Source: Paenibacillus sp. (GTDB lineage: Bacteria > Bacillota > Bacilli > Paenibacillales > Paenibacillaceae). Taken from it: DNA of 60,830 nt. Below, in pieces: positions 15,568 to 23,477 of the stretch (its first letter is position 1; every line of letters begins with the position of its first letter). The stretch is from positions 1 to 60,830 of the forward strand of contig JAILZT010000030.1 in NCBI GenBank assembly GCA_023512345.1, in the 5' to 3' direction. The notes beneath the pieces were generated by a model, which saw only the letters and a list, made by a program, of their open reading frames with translations, was not told the origin of the DNA and ran no database searches. Position numbers and translations under genes: made by a program.

Positions 15568-16473
15568 ATGAATTTGGGAGATCTAGTCGTTCGTAAATCT
15601 TATGGCGGCGATGTGACTTTTCGCGTGGAGCATATAATACACAATAAGGCCGTCATTAAGGGAACAGAGTTCCGCTTATTGGCGGACTCTCCAATTAACG
15701 ACTTGATTCAAGTGCCTCCTACCCGCACTACTGAGCGGGGGCAACAGGCGCAGATTAAAGCTAGGGAATCATTGACACTGTTGCAGAAAGATAGGCTGGA
15801 ACAAAGCCAAAGAAGCCTAGGGGCTGTTATTGGTGGATGGACCCAGCAAATCCCTAAAGAAACAGCTCATTTTGAGGTACCTGGAAAGGTGCTGCATCTG
15901 GACGGGGATCCGGCTTATTTGAACAAGAGCCTTAGCTTATACGAACAGCTCAGAATTCCCGCCGAAGGGCATCATGTCCATGAATCAGCAATGGCGGATA
16001 CCCTGTATAGACTTCTGCCTCGTGTGCGTCCGGCTATTGTGGTGATTACGGGCCATGATGGAGTGCTGAAGCAGCATCAGGGGTCGTATGATCTATTCAG
16101 TCTAAGCAGCTATAAAAATTCACAAAACTTTGTGTCTGCCATTCAAGTAGCGCGGGACTATGAGCGTCATTTTGATGAACTAACCATTGTAGCAGGGGCC
16201 TGCCAGTCGCATTTTGAAGCGTTGCTGGGTGCAGGGGCCAATTTTGCCAGTTCTCCAGGGCGGATTCTCATCCATGCTCTAGATCCTGTGTATATAGCGG
16301 CTAAGGCTTCCTTTACCTCTATCCGGGATACTGTGAACCTGAACGATGTCCTGAACCATACGATCAGCGGCAGTCAGGGAGTGGGTGGAATTGAGACACG
16401 CGGAAGCTTTCGGATCGGTATGCCGAGGCTCCAAAACCTCTCTACGTTAAAGGTGACACCATCGGTGATGTGA
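15568..16473 (+). CDS. yabG: Sporulation-specific protease YabG
   Basis: Cysteine-type protease that processes spore coat proteins in the mother cell late in sporulation. The 301-residue protein begins MNLGDLVVRKSYGGDVTFRV and shows the conserved GHDG and GACQSHFEALL segments. ATG 15568, eight bases after GAGGTGA, is preferred to the in-frame TTG at 15535. I found no convincing sigma-K promoter. Confidence 0.93.
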   Translation: MNLGDLVVRKSYGGDVTFRVEHIIHNKAVIKGTEFRLLADSPINDLIQVPPTRTTERGQQAQIKARESLTLLQKDRLEQSQRSLGAVIGGWTQQIPKETAHFEVPGKVLHLDGDPAYLNKSLSLYEQLRIPAEGHHVHESAMADTLYRLLPRVRPAIVVITGHDGVLKQHQGSYDLFSLSSYKNSQNFVSAIQVARDYERHFDELTIVAGACQSHFEALLGAGANFASSPGRILIHALDPVYIAAKASFTSIRDTVNLNDVLNHTISGSQGVGGIETRGSFRIGMPRLQNLSTLKVTPSVM

Positions 16474-16510
16474 AGAGTGTGTAGAGTCAATTTTTATATG
16501 CTCAATCGGA

Positions 16511-16560
16511 TAAGAAAGGAAGGTCTTAGGCCCTCCTTTCTTATTTATGTTTATTTTACA
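16511..16560 (+). terminator. Terminator after yabG
   Basis: AAGAAAGGA pairs with TCCTTTCTT, extended inward by GG/CC, and a T-rich stretch follows. Confidence 0.75.
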
Positions 16561-16623
16561 TAGGAGCTTAGTTCCGATAACAAGGTTGTAATTGTTTCAC
16601 TTCCCATGGCTAAAAAAAATCCG

Positions 16624-16652
16624 TTGACAACCATTTTTACATCATCTATAAT
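16624..16652 (+). promoter_or_regulatory. Upstream perfect sigma-A promoter of veg (P1)
   Basis: TTGACA at 16624-16629 and TATAAT at 16647-16652 are both exact consensus, with exactly 17 bases between. Confidence 0.85.
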
Positions 16653-16664
16653 TATTTATTTAAT

Positions 16665-16693
16665 TTGACAGTTGCTATATAAAGATGTATAAT
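16665..16693 (+). promoter_or_regulatory. Downstream perfect sigma-A promoter of veg (P2)
   Basis: TTGACA at 16665-16670 and TATAAT at 16688-16693 are exact consensus with 17-base spacing. This copy is displaced by exactly 41 bases from the first. Confidence 0.88.
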
Positions 16694-16721
16694 GGACAAG
16701 GAAAGAGGTGGTCGTCAGGTA

Positions 16722-16997
16722 ATGGCTAATAACGCGCTGTTGGAAATTAAACGCAGTCTCGAAGCTCATGTCGGTCATAAGATTACGTTACGTGCAAACG
16801 GTGGTCGCCGTAAAACCGTCGAACGTACCGGTGTCCTGGAAGAAACGTACCCTTCTGTATTCATTGTCAAACTTGACCAGGAGCAGCAAACGTTCAAACG
16901 TGTCTCCTACAGTTATACCGATATACTTACTGAATCTGTGGAAATCACAGTCTGCGAAGATGACGGACAGATGCGAGTTATGTATATTAAAGCTTAA
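16722..16997 (+). CDS. veg: Veg protein
   Basis: A 91-residue protein that in B. subtilis promotes biofilm matrix gene expression by interfering with SinR. It begins MANNALLEIKRSLEAHVG and contains the conserved GGRRKT segment. An in-frame ATG at 16692 lies inside the -10 box and cannot be the start; GAGGTGG precedes ATG 16722. Two consensus promoters in tandem predict very strong vegetative expression, as known for B. subtilis veg. Confidence 0.94.
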   Translation: MANNALLEIKRSLEAHVGHKITLRANGGRRKTVERTGVLEETYPSVFIVKLDQEQQTFKRVSYSYTDILTESVEITVCEDDGQMRVMYIKA

Positions 16998-17007
16998 TGA
17001 TTTCAGA

Positions 17008-17038
17008 AGCAGTCTTCCTTTGGGAGGGCTGTTTTTTT
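17008..17038 (+). terminator. Terminator after veg
   Basis: A stem of about nine pairs with two G-U pairs (CAGTCTTCC against GGGAGGGCTG) is followed by seven T. Confidence 0.82.
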
Positions 17039-17048
17039 CTTTTGATAC

Positions 17049-17078
17049 GCATGATTCCTGTGTACGGCAACCATACTA
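17049..17078 (+). promoter_or_regulatory. Sigma-G promoter of sspF
   Basis: GCATG at 17049-17053 and CATACTA at 17072-17078 match the sigma-G consensus (GYATR, CATnnTA) with the canonical 18-base spacer. They lie 48 bases before the SASP gene start. Confidence 0.85.
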
Positions 17079-17125
17079 TTGGAGTACTACGTACGTCATC
17101 CAATACCGTAAGGGAGGAATTCGAA

Positions 17126-17302
17126 ATGAGCCGCAGAAGACGGAGTATGATGTCAGATGAGCTGAAGACGGAGCTGGCTAAGGATTTGGGTTTCTATGAT
17201 ACCGTTGAGCGTGAGGGTTGGGGCGGAATCAAGGCTAAGGATGCAGGGAATATGGTGAAAAGAGCCATTCAACTTGCTGAAGAAGCTGCTCGCAAATCTT
17301 AA
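17126..17302 (+). CDS. sspF: Small acid-soluble spore protein, alpha/beta-type (SspF-like)
   Basis: A 58-residue DNA-binding spore protein expected to coat forespore DNA. It contains the SASP hallmarks LKTELAKDLGFYDTV and GWGGIKAKDAGNMVKRAI, including the GPR-protease-type E-x-x-x-x-D region. AGGGAGG precedes ATG 17126; the longer frame from 16997 overlaps the veg terminator and is rejected. A perfect sigma-G promoter lies upstream. Confidence 0.95.
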   Translation: MSRRRRSMMSDELKTELAKDLGFYDTVEREGWGGIKAKDAGNMVKRAIQLAEEAARKS

Positions 17303-17330
17303 CTTTGCATGGGTTAGGAGTAAATTATGG

Positions 17331-17360
17331 GCATCGGCTTAAAAAGCGGTGTTCTTTTTT
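17331..17360 (+). terminator. Terminator after sspF
   Basis: A short stem, CATCG-CTT against AAGCGGTG with one bulge and one G-U pair, is followed by TTCTTTTTT. Confidence 0.6.
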
Positions 17361-17449
17361 GTGTTTTACTTTAGAATGGACTTAGTTACAAGTTTCTCAT
17401 ATAATATGTTAAGTTGTTTTGAGGGAAAAGTTGAAGGTGGGTGAACGCC

Positions 17450-18304
17450 TTGAAGATGTATGAAAAAGCGCCGGCTAAAATTAATTTAATGCTGGATGTG
17501 CTGCATAAGCGTCCGGATGGCTTTCATGAGGTAGAAATGATTATGACCATGGTCGATCTGGCGGACCGTCTGGAGCTATCAGAGCTGCCGCGGGATTCGA
17601 TTATCATATCAAGTCAGGCCGGCTATATTCCGCTGGATGAGAAGAACTTGGCATTTCAGGCGGCTAAGCTTATTAAAGACCGTTATGACGTAAAGAGTGG
17701 AGTACATATTCATCTGGATAAAAGAATTCCAGTAGCTGCAGGGCTTGCTGGTGGAAGCAGTGATGCCGCGGCTACCCTGCGGGGACTAAACCGCTTATGG
17801 GAGCTCGGTATTCCAGCACAGGAGCTATTGGAGCTTGGAGCAGAGCTTGGTTCGGATGTTCCGTTTTGCATAACAGGTGGAACCGCACTTGCAACGGGGC
17901 GAGGGGAGAAGCTGACTCCTATCGAAAGTCCGCCGCAGTGTTGGGTCGTGCTGGCAAAACCACCGATCAATGTATCTACAGCGGAAGTGTATGGTCGCCT
18001 GCGCAGCAGTAACATCGCAGTACATCCATCATCCCGTTTGATGCGGAAGGCTATTGAAGATGGAGACTTCCAGGGCGTGTGCGATAGACTCGGCAATGTA
18101 TTGGAAGAAGTAACCTTGAAGCTGCATCCCGAGGTGCAGCAACTTAAGGAAGCCATGATCAAGTTAGGCGCAGACGGAGTGCTGATGTCCGGAAGCGGCC
18201 CAACGGTATTTGGTTTGGTTTCTAAGCAATCCAAGGTAGCTAGAATCTACAACGGACTTCGTGGATTTTGTAAGGAAGTATATGCTGTACGAATGTTGAC
18301 TTAG
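17450..18304 (+). CDS. ispE: 4-diphosphocytidyl-2-C-methyl-D-erythritol kinase
   Basis: GHMP-family kinase of the MEP isoprenoid pathway. The 284-residue protein begins MKMYEKAPAKINLMLDV and carries the ATP-binding loop PVAAGLAGGSSDAAATL and the C-terminal MSGSGPTVFGL glycine motif. TTG 17450 lies nine bases after AAGGTGG and gives the usual N-terminus; GTG 17441 touches the ribosome site. It is followed by purR, as in B. subtilis. Confidence 0.95.
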   Translation: MKMYEKAPAKINLMLDVLHKRPDGFHEVEMIMTMVDLADRLELSELPRDSIIISSQAGYIPLDEKNLAFQAAKLIKDRYDVKSGVHIHLDKRIPVAAGLAGGSSDAAATLRGLNRLWELGIPAQELLELGAELGSDVPFCITGGTALATGRGEKLTPIESPPQCWVVLAKPPINVSTAEVYGRLRSSNIAVHPSSRLMRKAIEDGDFQGVCDRLGNVLEEVTLKLHPEVQQLKEAMIKLGADGVLMSGSGPTVFGLVSKQSKVARIYNGLRGFCKEVYAVRMLT

Positions 18305-18328
18305 CAGGAAAAGTTGTTCTTCTTGTGT

Positions 18329-18372
18329 AAACCCGTACAAAAGTGATATATTTTTCTATATTATTCGGTTTT
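18329..18372. promoter_or_regulatory. Candidate pair of PurBoxes upstream of purR
   Basis: AAACCCGTACAAA (18329-18341) matches the B. subtilis PurBox AWWWCCGAACWWT at 10 of 13 positions. On the other strand AAAACCGAATAAT (18360-18372) matches at 12 of 13. The inverted pair is 18 bases apart, close to the spacing known for PurR operators, and the second box ends just before the ribosome site. Confidence 0.6.
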
Positions 18373-18387
18373 GGCGAGGAGCATTCC

Positions 18388-19215
18388 GTGAAAAAACTTA
18401 AAAGAAGTCAGCGATTGGTAGATATGACTCAATTTTTGCTTGAAAAGCCGCATGACCTGTTGCCACTGTCTACATTTGCCGACCGATACGGAGCGGCGAA
18501 GTCATCTATAAGTGAGGATTTAGCTATTATAAAAGAAGTATTCGAAGGGGAAGGAATGGGAGAACTGCAGACACTTGCCGGTGCGGCGGGTGGTGTACGG
18601 TTTATTCCAAGAATTCCGAAGGATATGGCCCTTTCCTTTGTTCGCAGATTATGTGTCCAACTGGAACAAAGCGATCGGATATTACCTGGCGGATATTTGT
18701 ATATGTCAGACCTGTTAGGGTTGCCCTCATTAATGGAGCAAGCAGGTAAAATTATTGCCACGGCTTTTTACGGAGCAGAAATCGATGCAGTTATGACCGT
18801 AGAAACAAAAGGTATTCCACTTGCCTATGCAACAGCTGCCCAATTAGGGTTGCCTGTAGTATTGGTACGCAGGGATCATCAGGTAACAGAAGGGTCAGCA
18901 GTTAGTATCAACTATGTGTCCGGTTCTCATAAAAGCATTCATACGATGTCACTGTCCAGACGAGCACTCCCTGAGAAATCTCGAGTTCTTATTGTAGATG
19001 ATTTTATGAAAGCAGGCGGAACCGTTCGTGGAATGGTTGATTTGCTGGGTGAATTTAAATGCCAGGTCGCTGGTGTAGGTGTGTTAGTAGAGTCGGGAGC
19101 AGTGGAATGGGAAGAACGATTACTTCATGATTATGTATCCCTTGTGAAGCTGAGCGAAGTCGACTCTAAAGAGAAACGTATCTCTGCACATCCTGGTAAT
19201 TTTTTCACAGCCTAA
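18388..19215 (+). CDS. purR: Pur operon repressor PurR
   Basis: Represses purine synthesis genes; PRPP relieves repression. The 275-residue protein has an N-terminal winged-helix domain and a C-terminal phosphoribosyltransferase-like domain with the PRPP motif VLIVDDFMKAGGT. The start is GTG 18388 (MKKLKRSQRL...), preceded by CGAGGAGC. The frame open to 18343 crosses the candidate PurBoxes and has no ribosome site. The gene yabJ (ridA), which follows purR in B. subtilis, is missing. Confidence 0.95.
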   Translation: MKKLKRSQRLVDMTQFLLEKPHDLLPLSTFADRYGAAKSSISEDLAIIKEVFEGEGMGELQTLAGAAGGVRFIPRIPKDMALSFVRRLCVQLEQSDRILPGGYLYMSDLLGLPSLMEQAGKIIATAFYGAEIDAVMTVETKGIPLAYATAAQLGLPVVLVRRDHQVTEGSAVSINYVSGSHKSIHTMSLSRRALPEKSRVLIVDDFMKAGGTVRGMVDLLGEFKCQVAGVGVLVESGAVEWEERLLHDYVSLVKLSEVDSKEKRISAHPGNFFTA

Positions 19216-19237
19216 GAAAACCATACGAAATAGATAA

Positions 19238-19287
19238 TTTGTCGAATCGATGAGGAATATTGAAAGAGGTCCTCAGATTTTGTCGAA
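19238..19287 (+). promoter_or_regulatory. Two exact Spo0A boxes upstream of spoVG
   Basis: TTTGTCGAA occurs at 19238-19246 and again at 19279-19287, in the same orientation and 41 bases apart (about four helical turns). Both contain TGTCGAA exactly. They lie 55-105 bases upstream of the sigma-H -35 element of spoVG. Confidence 0.65.
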
Positions 19288-19342
19288 AGTAATGGTACCG
19301 CAAAAATAATCTTCTTTAACAGTCATTTTTTGGAATGAAAAA

Positions 19343-19371
19343 GAAGGAATTCGCTTTGCTGTGTGGAATTA
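19343..19371 (+). promoter_or_regulatory. Sigma-H promoter of spoVG
   Basis: GAAGGAATT (19343-19351) fits RnAGGAWWW and GTGGAATTA (19363-19371) fits RnnGAATWW at every defined position, with an 11-base spacer. B. subtilis spoVG is a classical sigma-H gene. Confidence 0.8.
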
Positions 19372-19411
19372 TACACCAAGTCTCTGATGGAAAAAGGTGG
19401 TGAACACACAC

Positions 19412-19708
19412 ATGCAAATTACGGATGTCAGACTCCGCCGCGTCAACTCTGAGGGGAGAATGAAAGCAATTGCATCCATTACCATCGATAACGAGTTTGT
19501 TGTTCATGACATTCGAGTGATCGACGGTAACAACGGGATGTTCGTTGCAATGCCCAGCAAACGTACACCGGACGGCGAATTCCGCGACATCGCACACCCG
19601 ATTTCGTCGGGAACACGCGAGAAGATCCAATCCGCTGTATTGGCCGAGTACGATCGCGCTGCTACAGAAGAAGAAGAAGAAGAAGAAGTTATTGAAGAGG
19701 GAGCTTAA
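19412..19708 (+). CDS. spoVG: Septation regulator SpoVG
   Basis: A small nucleic-acid-binding protein affecting septation and spore cortex formation. It begins MQITDVRLRRVNSEGRMKA and contains the conserved FVAMPSKRTPDGEFRDIAHP segment; it has 98 residues with an acidic glutamate tail. ATG 19412 is 11 bases after AAAGGTGG; the upstream GTG 19397 lies within that site. The promoter is sigma-H type with Spo0A boxes further upstream. Confidence 0.97.
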   Translation: MQITDVRLRRVNSEGRMKAIASITIDNEFVVHDIRVIDGNNGMFVAMPSKRTPDGEFRDIAHPISSGTREKIQSAVLAEYDRAATEEEEEEEVIEEGA

Positions 19709-19885
19709 GCTTTCTTGGAGGGCTGCTGCCTTCTCGGCAGTCTAAAGTCATGCCGTTTTTATTAGATCAGAATGTCCATACATCATGAAATTGCTGCCTG
19801 ATCTTGCAAGTTAAGCTACCGCGAATGAAGGATTGAACGATATCTTCCCGAGGTTAGCGATAAATGCTTTTCTTATTGGGGTTCG

Positions 19886-19926
19886 AAGAAAAGGGAGCCA
19901 TGCCTTAATGGTTCTCTTTTCTTTTT
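19886..19926 (+). terminator. Terminator between spoVG and glmU
   Basis: A long imperfect stem (AAGAAAAGGGAGCCAT against ATGGTTCTCTTTTCTT) ends in five T. Confidence 0.85.
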
Positions 19927-19979
19927 GCCCGGAATGAGATATATTCAGTAGTGAGTTCAAGAGTAGGGGGTTGGCATTC

Positions 19980-21380
19980 TTGAAAAGAATGGCTATAGTT
20001 CTTGCCGCAGGTCAAGGCAAGCGAATGAAATCTAAATTATATAAAGTGCTGCACCCCGTTTGCGGTAAGCCGATGGTAGGGCACGTGCTTGATACAGTAA
20101 AAGCGACTGGATGCGAACGAAGTATTGTTATCGTTGGGCACGGCGCGGAAGCGGTTCAAGCTTATTTGGGCGAGAAGGCGGAATATGTGCTGCAGGAAGT
20201 GCAGCTAGGTACCGGTCACGCCGTGAAACAGGCGAAGGATTTGCTTGGCAAGGAAGAAGGTACAACCATTGTTATTTGCGGAGATACGCCGCTCGTAACA
20301 ACGGAAACACTGGAAGGCCTTATGGCTCTGCATGAACAACGTGGAGCAGCTGCAACCGTTCTAACAGCTGTGATGGAACATCCAGCGGGTTATGGGCGAA
20401 TTATACACGGCGAAGACGGCGGTGTTCTGAAGATCGTGGAGCAAAAGGATTGCACTGCAGAAGAAGATGCTGTATGCGAAATTAATACCGGCACTTATTG
20501 CTTTGATAACTCCAAACTGTTCGCTGCTTTGGATAAAGTTACGAATAGCAATAACCAGCAGGAATATTATTTGACGGATGTTATAGGCATTTTGCGTACT
20601 CAAGGAGATGTTGTTCTTGGATACCAGGCAAAAGATCCGGCGGAGTCCATAGGGGTTAATGACCGCATTGCATTATCGGAAGCAGAAGGTCATATGCGGC
20701 AGCGCATCAATCGGAATCATATGCTTAATGGTGTAACTATTATTGATCCTTCGTCTACTTATATTGCAGCAGATGTTATTATTGGAGCTGACACGATTTT
20801 ATATCCAGGGACGCTCTTGAAAGGTAATACCGTGATCGGGGACAATTGTGAAATCGGACCCGCGAGTGAAATCGAAGACTGCCAAATCTTAGACGGTGCA
20901 GTGATCAAACACTCCGTTCTGAGCCAGGCACAAGTCGGCGCACGGACTACCGTTGGGCCTTTTGCCTATTTGCGTCCAGGTGCTGTTCTTGGCGAAGATG
21001 TTAAAATTGGTGATTTTGTGGAAATTAAGAATGCCTCCATTGGTGACGGTTCTAAAGTTTCGCATTTGAGTTACATTGGTGATGCATCTGTTGGCCGGAA
21101 TGTAAATGTTGGCTGCGGAGCAATTACTGTTAATTATGATGGTTATAATAAAGCTAGAACCGAAATTATGGACGATGCCTTTATAGGCAGTAACGTAAAT
21201 CTCATTGCTCCGGTCACTGTGGGTAAAGGTGCTTTCGTTGTTGCAGGATCAACCATCACGCGTTCTGTATCAGAGAATGATCTTGCCATCGCCAGAGTGC
21301 GGCAAGAGAACAAACCGGGATATGCCGAGAAGATCCGCTCCCGTGCGAAAGCTAAGAAAAACCAGTCGAGTCCATCGTAA
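19980..21380 (+). CDS. glmU: Bifunctional UDP-GlcNAc pyrophosphorylase / glucosamine-1-P acetyltransferase
   Basis: Makes UDP-GlcNAc for peptidoglycan and teichoic acids. The N-terminal uridylyltransferase domain opens MKRMAIVLAAGQGKRMKSKL. The C-terminal left-handed beta helix (from about residue 250) shows hexapeptide repeats, and the acetyltransferase signature HLSYIGDA is present. I choose TTG 19980, nine bases after GTAGGGGG, rather than TTG 19971 next to it. The 466-residue gene pairs with prs as in Bacillus. Confidence 0.96.
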   Translation: MKRMAIVLAAGQGKRMKSKLYKVLHPVCGKPMVGHVLDTVKATGCERSIVIVGHGAEAVQAYLGEKAEYVLQEVQLGTGHAVKQAKDLLGKEEGTTIVICGDTPLVTTETLEGLMALHEQRGAAATVLTAVMEHPAGYGRIIHGEDGGVLKIVEQKDCTAEEDAVCEINTGTYCFDNSKLFAALDKVTNSNNQQEYYLTDVIGILRTQGDVVLGYQAKDPAESIGVNDRIALSEAEGHMRQRINRNHMLNGVTIIDPSSTYIAADVIIGADTILYPGTLLKGNTVIGDNCEIGPASEIEDCQILDGAVIKHSVLSQAQVGARTTVGPFAYLRPGAVLGEDVKIGDFVEIKNASIGDGSKVSHLSYIGDASVGRNVNVGCGAITVNYDGYNKARTEIMDDAFIGSNVNLIAPVTVGKGAFVVAGSTITRSVSENDLAIARVRQENKPGYAEKIRSRAKAKKNQSSPS

Positions 21381-21391
21381 AGTGTTGTTAT

Positions 21392-21434
21392 ACAGCACCG
21401 CACGGACTATTTAAGTAATCCGCGCCGGTGCTGT
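21392..21434 (+). repeat. Hairpin between glmU and prs
   Basis: ACAGCACCG (21392-21400) pairs with CGGTGCTGT (21426-21434), and inside it CGGA pairs with TCCG. No T-run follows, so it is more likely an RNA-processing or regulatory hairpin than a terminator. Confidence 0.6.
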
Positions 21435-21471
21435 TGGAAAGTTAAATTCCGTCACGGAGGGTTTAAATTTT

Positions 21472-22425
21472 ATGACTTATTGCGATTCCAAATTAAAAAT
21501 ATTTACCTGTAACTCTAATCCAAAGCTTGCCCATCAAATTGCTGATTACATCGGTATCCCAATGGGTGAATCCCATACGGCCAGCTTTAGTGATGGTGAA
21601 ATTCAGGTCAAGCTGTCGGAAAGCGTACGGGGCTGTCATGTTTATATTGTGCAGTCTACCTGTGGTCCGGTTAATGACAATCTGATGGAACTGCTCGTTA
21701 TGGTAGATGCTCTGAAGCGTGCTTCTGCTAAGAGTATCAATGTCGTTATCCCTTACTACGGTTATGCGCGACAAGACCGCAAAGCCCGTTCACGCGATCC
21801 GATTACGGCCAAGCTGGTAGCTAATCTGATTGAAAAAGCAGGCGCTCACCGTGTCATTACGATGGACCTCCATGCAATGCAAATTCAAGGCTTTTTCGAT
21901 ATTCCGGTAGATCACTTACTGGGTGTTCCAATTCTAGCTCAGTACTTCCGTTCTAAACAAATTCAGAATCCGGTTGTTGTATCCCCGGACCATGGCGGCG
22001 TTGTACGTGCAAGAAAGTTGGCTGATTTTCTTAACGCTCCTCTGGCGATCATTGACAAACGCCGGCCTGAGCCTAATGTCAGTGAAGTCATGAATATTAT
22101 CGGTAATATTGAAGGCAAAACAGCCATTCTAATCGATGATATTATTGATACAGCGGGAACTATTGTTCTTGGAGCCAATGCTCTGATGGAAGGCGGCGTA
22201 AAAGAAGTTTATGCTTGCTGTACACATCCGGTATTATCCGGTCCTGCCCATGAACGTCTGGAGAACTCTCCGATTAAAGAAATTATTGTAACAGACACGA
22301 TTCCTATCCGTAGCGATAATCCAACCTCTAAGCTGAAAGTTCTATCTGTAGCTCCGCTAATGGGTGAGGCGATTATCCGCGTTCACGAAGAGCTGTCTAT
22401 CAGTAAATTATTCGAGATCGAATAA
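21472..22425 (+). CDS. prs: Ribose-phosphate pyrophosphokinase (PRPP synthase)
   Basis: Makes PRPP for purine, pyrimidine, NAD, His and Trp synthesis. The 317-residue class I enzyme has YYGYARQDRKARSRDPITAK, the DLHAMQIQGFFDIPVDHL segment, and the PRPP-binding motif DDIIDTAGTI. CACGGAGGG precedes the ATG. It supplies the effector of PurR, encoded three kilobases upstream. Confidence 0.97.
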   Translation: MTYCDSKLKIFTCNSNPKLAHQIADYIGIPMGESHTASFSDGEIQVKLSESVRGCHVYIVQSTCGPVNDNLMELLVMVDALKRASAKSINVVIPYYGYARQDRKARSRDPITAKLVANLIEKAGAHRVITMDLHAMQIQGFFDIPVDHLLGVPILAQYFRSKQIQNPVVVSPDHGGVVRARKLADFLNAPLAIIDKRRPEPNVSEVMNIIGNIEGKTAILIDDIIDTAGTIVLGANALMEGGVKEVYACCTHPVLSGPAHERLENSPIKEIIVTDTIPIRSDNPTSKLKVLSVAPLMGEAIIRVHEELSISKLFEIE

Positions 22426-22440
22426 GCTGCTGAGAATATA

Positions 22441-22477
22441 AAAGGGTTACACCTCCGCTAATGGAGATGTAACCCTT
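22441..22477. terminator. Bidirectional terminator between prs and the minus-strand gene
   Basis: A 10-bp stem, AAGGGTTACA paired with TGTAACCCTT, has an inner CTCC/GGAG. Read on the minus strand, TTTTATATT follows. The plus strand lacks a T-run. Confidence 0.75.
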
Positions 22478-22506
22478 GTCGGCGTGATGCTGGTCTATAC
22501 TGAGAG

Positions 22507-22710
22507 TCAGTAGCCGGGCCGTGAGATAAAGGTAAATACTCTACGGTTGTAGAGCGTACCCTGCAGTTCTGCGAAGCTGTCATCTGCTGCGGTTAGTATG
22601 CCAATATCAACGTGCACGGTTCCCCTACAGACTTCTACAGGCACAGCATTCTGTATGTGATATTGAAAATGGCGCGTAAGCGTCAAGATCTCACCTTGGT
22701 GTAACATCAT
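22507..22710 (-). CDS. Small hypothetical protein
   Basis: A 67-residue protein (MMLHQGEILTLTRHFQ...) on the minus strand between prs and pth. I do not recognise it. Support comes from AGGTGATC just before the ATG pair, a TATACT box about 30 bases upstream, and a terminator hairpin after the stop. No membrane segment or metal motif is seen. It is absent from the B. subtilis order. Confidence 0.5.
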   Translation of the reverse strand: MMLHQGEILTLTRHFQYHIQNAVPVEVCRGTVHVDIGILTAADDSFAELQGTLYNRRVFTFISRPGY

Positions 22711-22833
22711 TGATCACCTGTTTTCGGAGTATAATTCGTTTAATAGAACTGTTATTACTTTTATTGTACTTTGATTGTACCAAAAACACACTTCTCCTGC
22801 CGGAGAGTATACATGGAAAGGGAAGGTTCGTTC

Positions 22834-23394
22834 ATGAAATGGATGGTCGGGTTAGGAAATCCGGGCTCGCAATACGCGAAGACAAGGCACAATGTGGGCT
22901 TTATGGCTCTGGATGAGCTGGCAAGCAGACACGGAATAGCCTTTAATCAGAGCAAATGCAAATCTGTGATTGGTGAAGGTATCATCGACGGAGTAAAAAC
23001 CGTACTGATAAAACCGATGACATTTATGAACCTTTCTGGTGAAGCGGTTCGAGCATATATGGATTATTACAAAGTAGCGCTTGAGGACATGATCGTTGTT
23101 TATGATGATCTGGATACCGAAATCGGGAAAGTCCGTTTGCGTTACCAAGGCAGCCCCGGCGGCCATAACGGCATCAAGTCCATTATTCAGCATACGGGAA
23201 CACAATCCTTCAACCGAGTAAGGCTGGGCATATCCCGTCCTGAGCCGGGATTCGCTGTGGTTGACTATGTTCTGTCTTCATTCCCTAAGAAGGAAGGAGA
23301 CAAACTCAAAACTATGCTGGCTGATACCTGCGATGCACTTGAGTTCAGTCTTCATCATACTTTTGAGCAAACCATGGCTAAGTATAACGGTTAA
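22834..23394 (+). CDS. pth: Peptidyl-tRNA hydrolase
   Basis: Frees tRNA from peptidyl-tRNA dropped by ribosomes. The 186-residue protein opens MKWMVGLGNPG, with catalytic His19 in TRHNVGF, and has PMTFMNLSGEAV and the GGHNGIKSI loop. ATG 22834 after GGGAAGG gives the standard N-terminus; the in-frame extension to 22771 is rejected. It leads the pth-fin-mfd group. Confidence 0.96.
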   Translation: MKWMVGLGNPGSQYAKTRHNVGFMALDELASRHGIAFNQSKCKSVIGEGIIDGVKTVLIKPMTFMNLSGEAVRAYMDYYKVALEDMIVVYDDLDTEIGKVRLRYQGSPGGHNGIKSIIQHTGTQSFNRVRLGISRPEPGFAVVDYVLSSFPKKEGDKLKTMLADTCDALEFSLHHTFEQTMAKYNG

Positions 23395-23477
23395 TGTAAT
23401 CAGTTTAGCTGCCTAAGGCTAAAGCCCAGAGCAAGAGGGCATAATGAAGGTATATACTATCTTCAGGAGGCATATAG

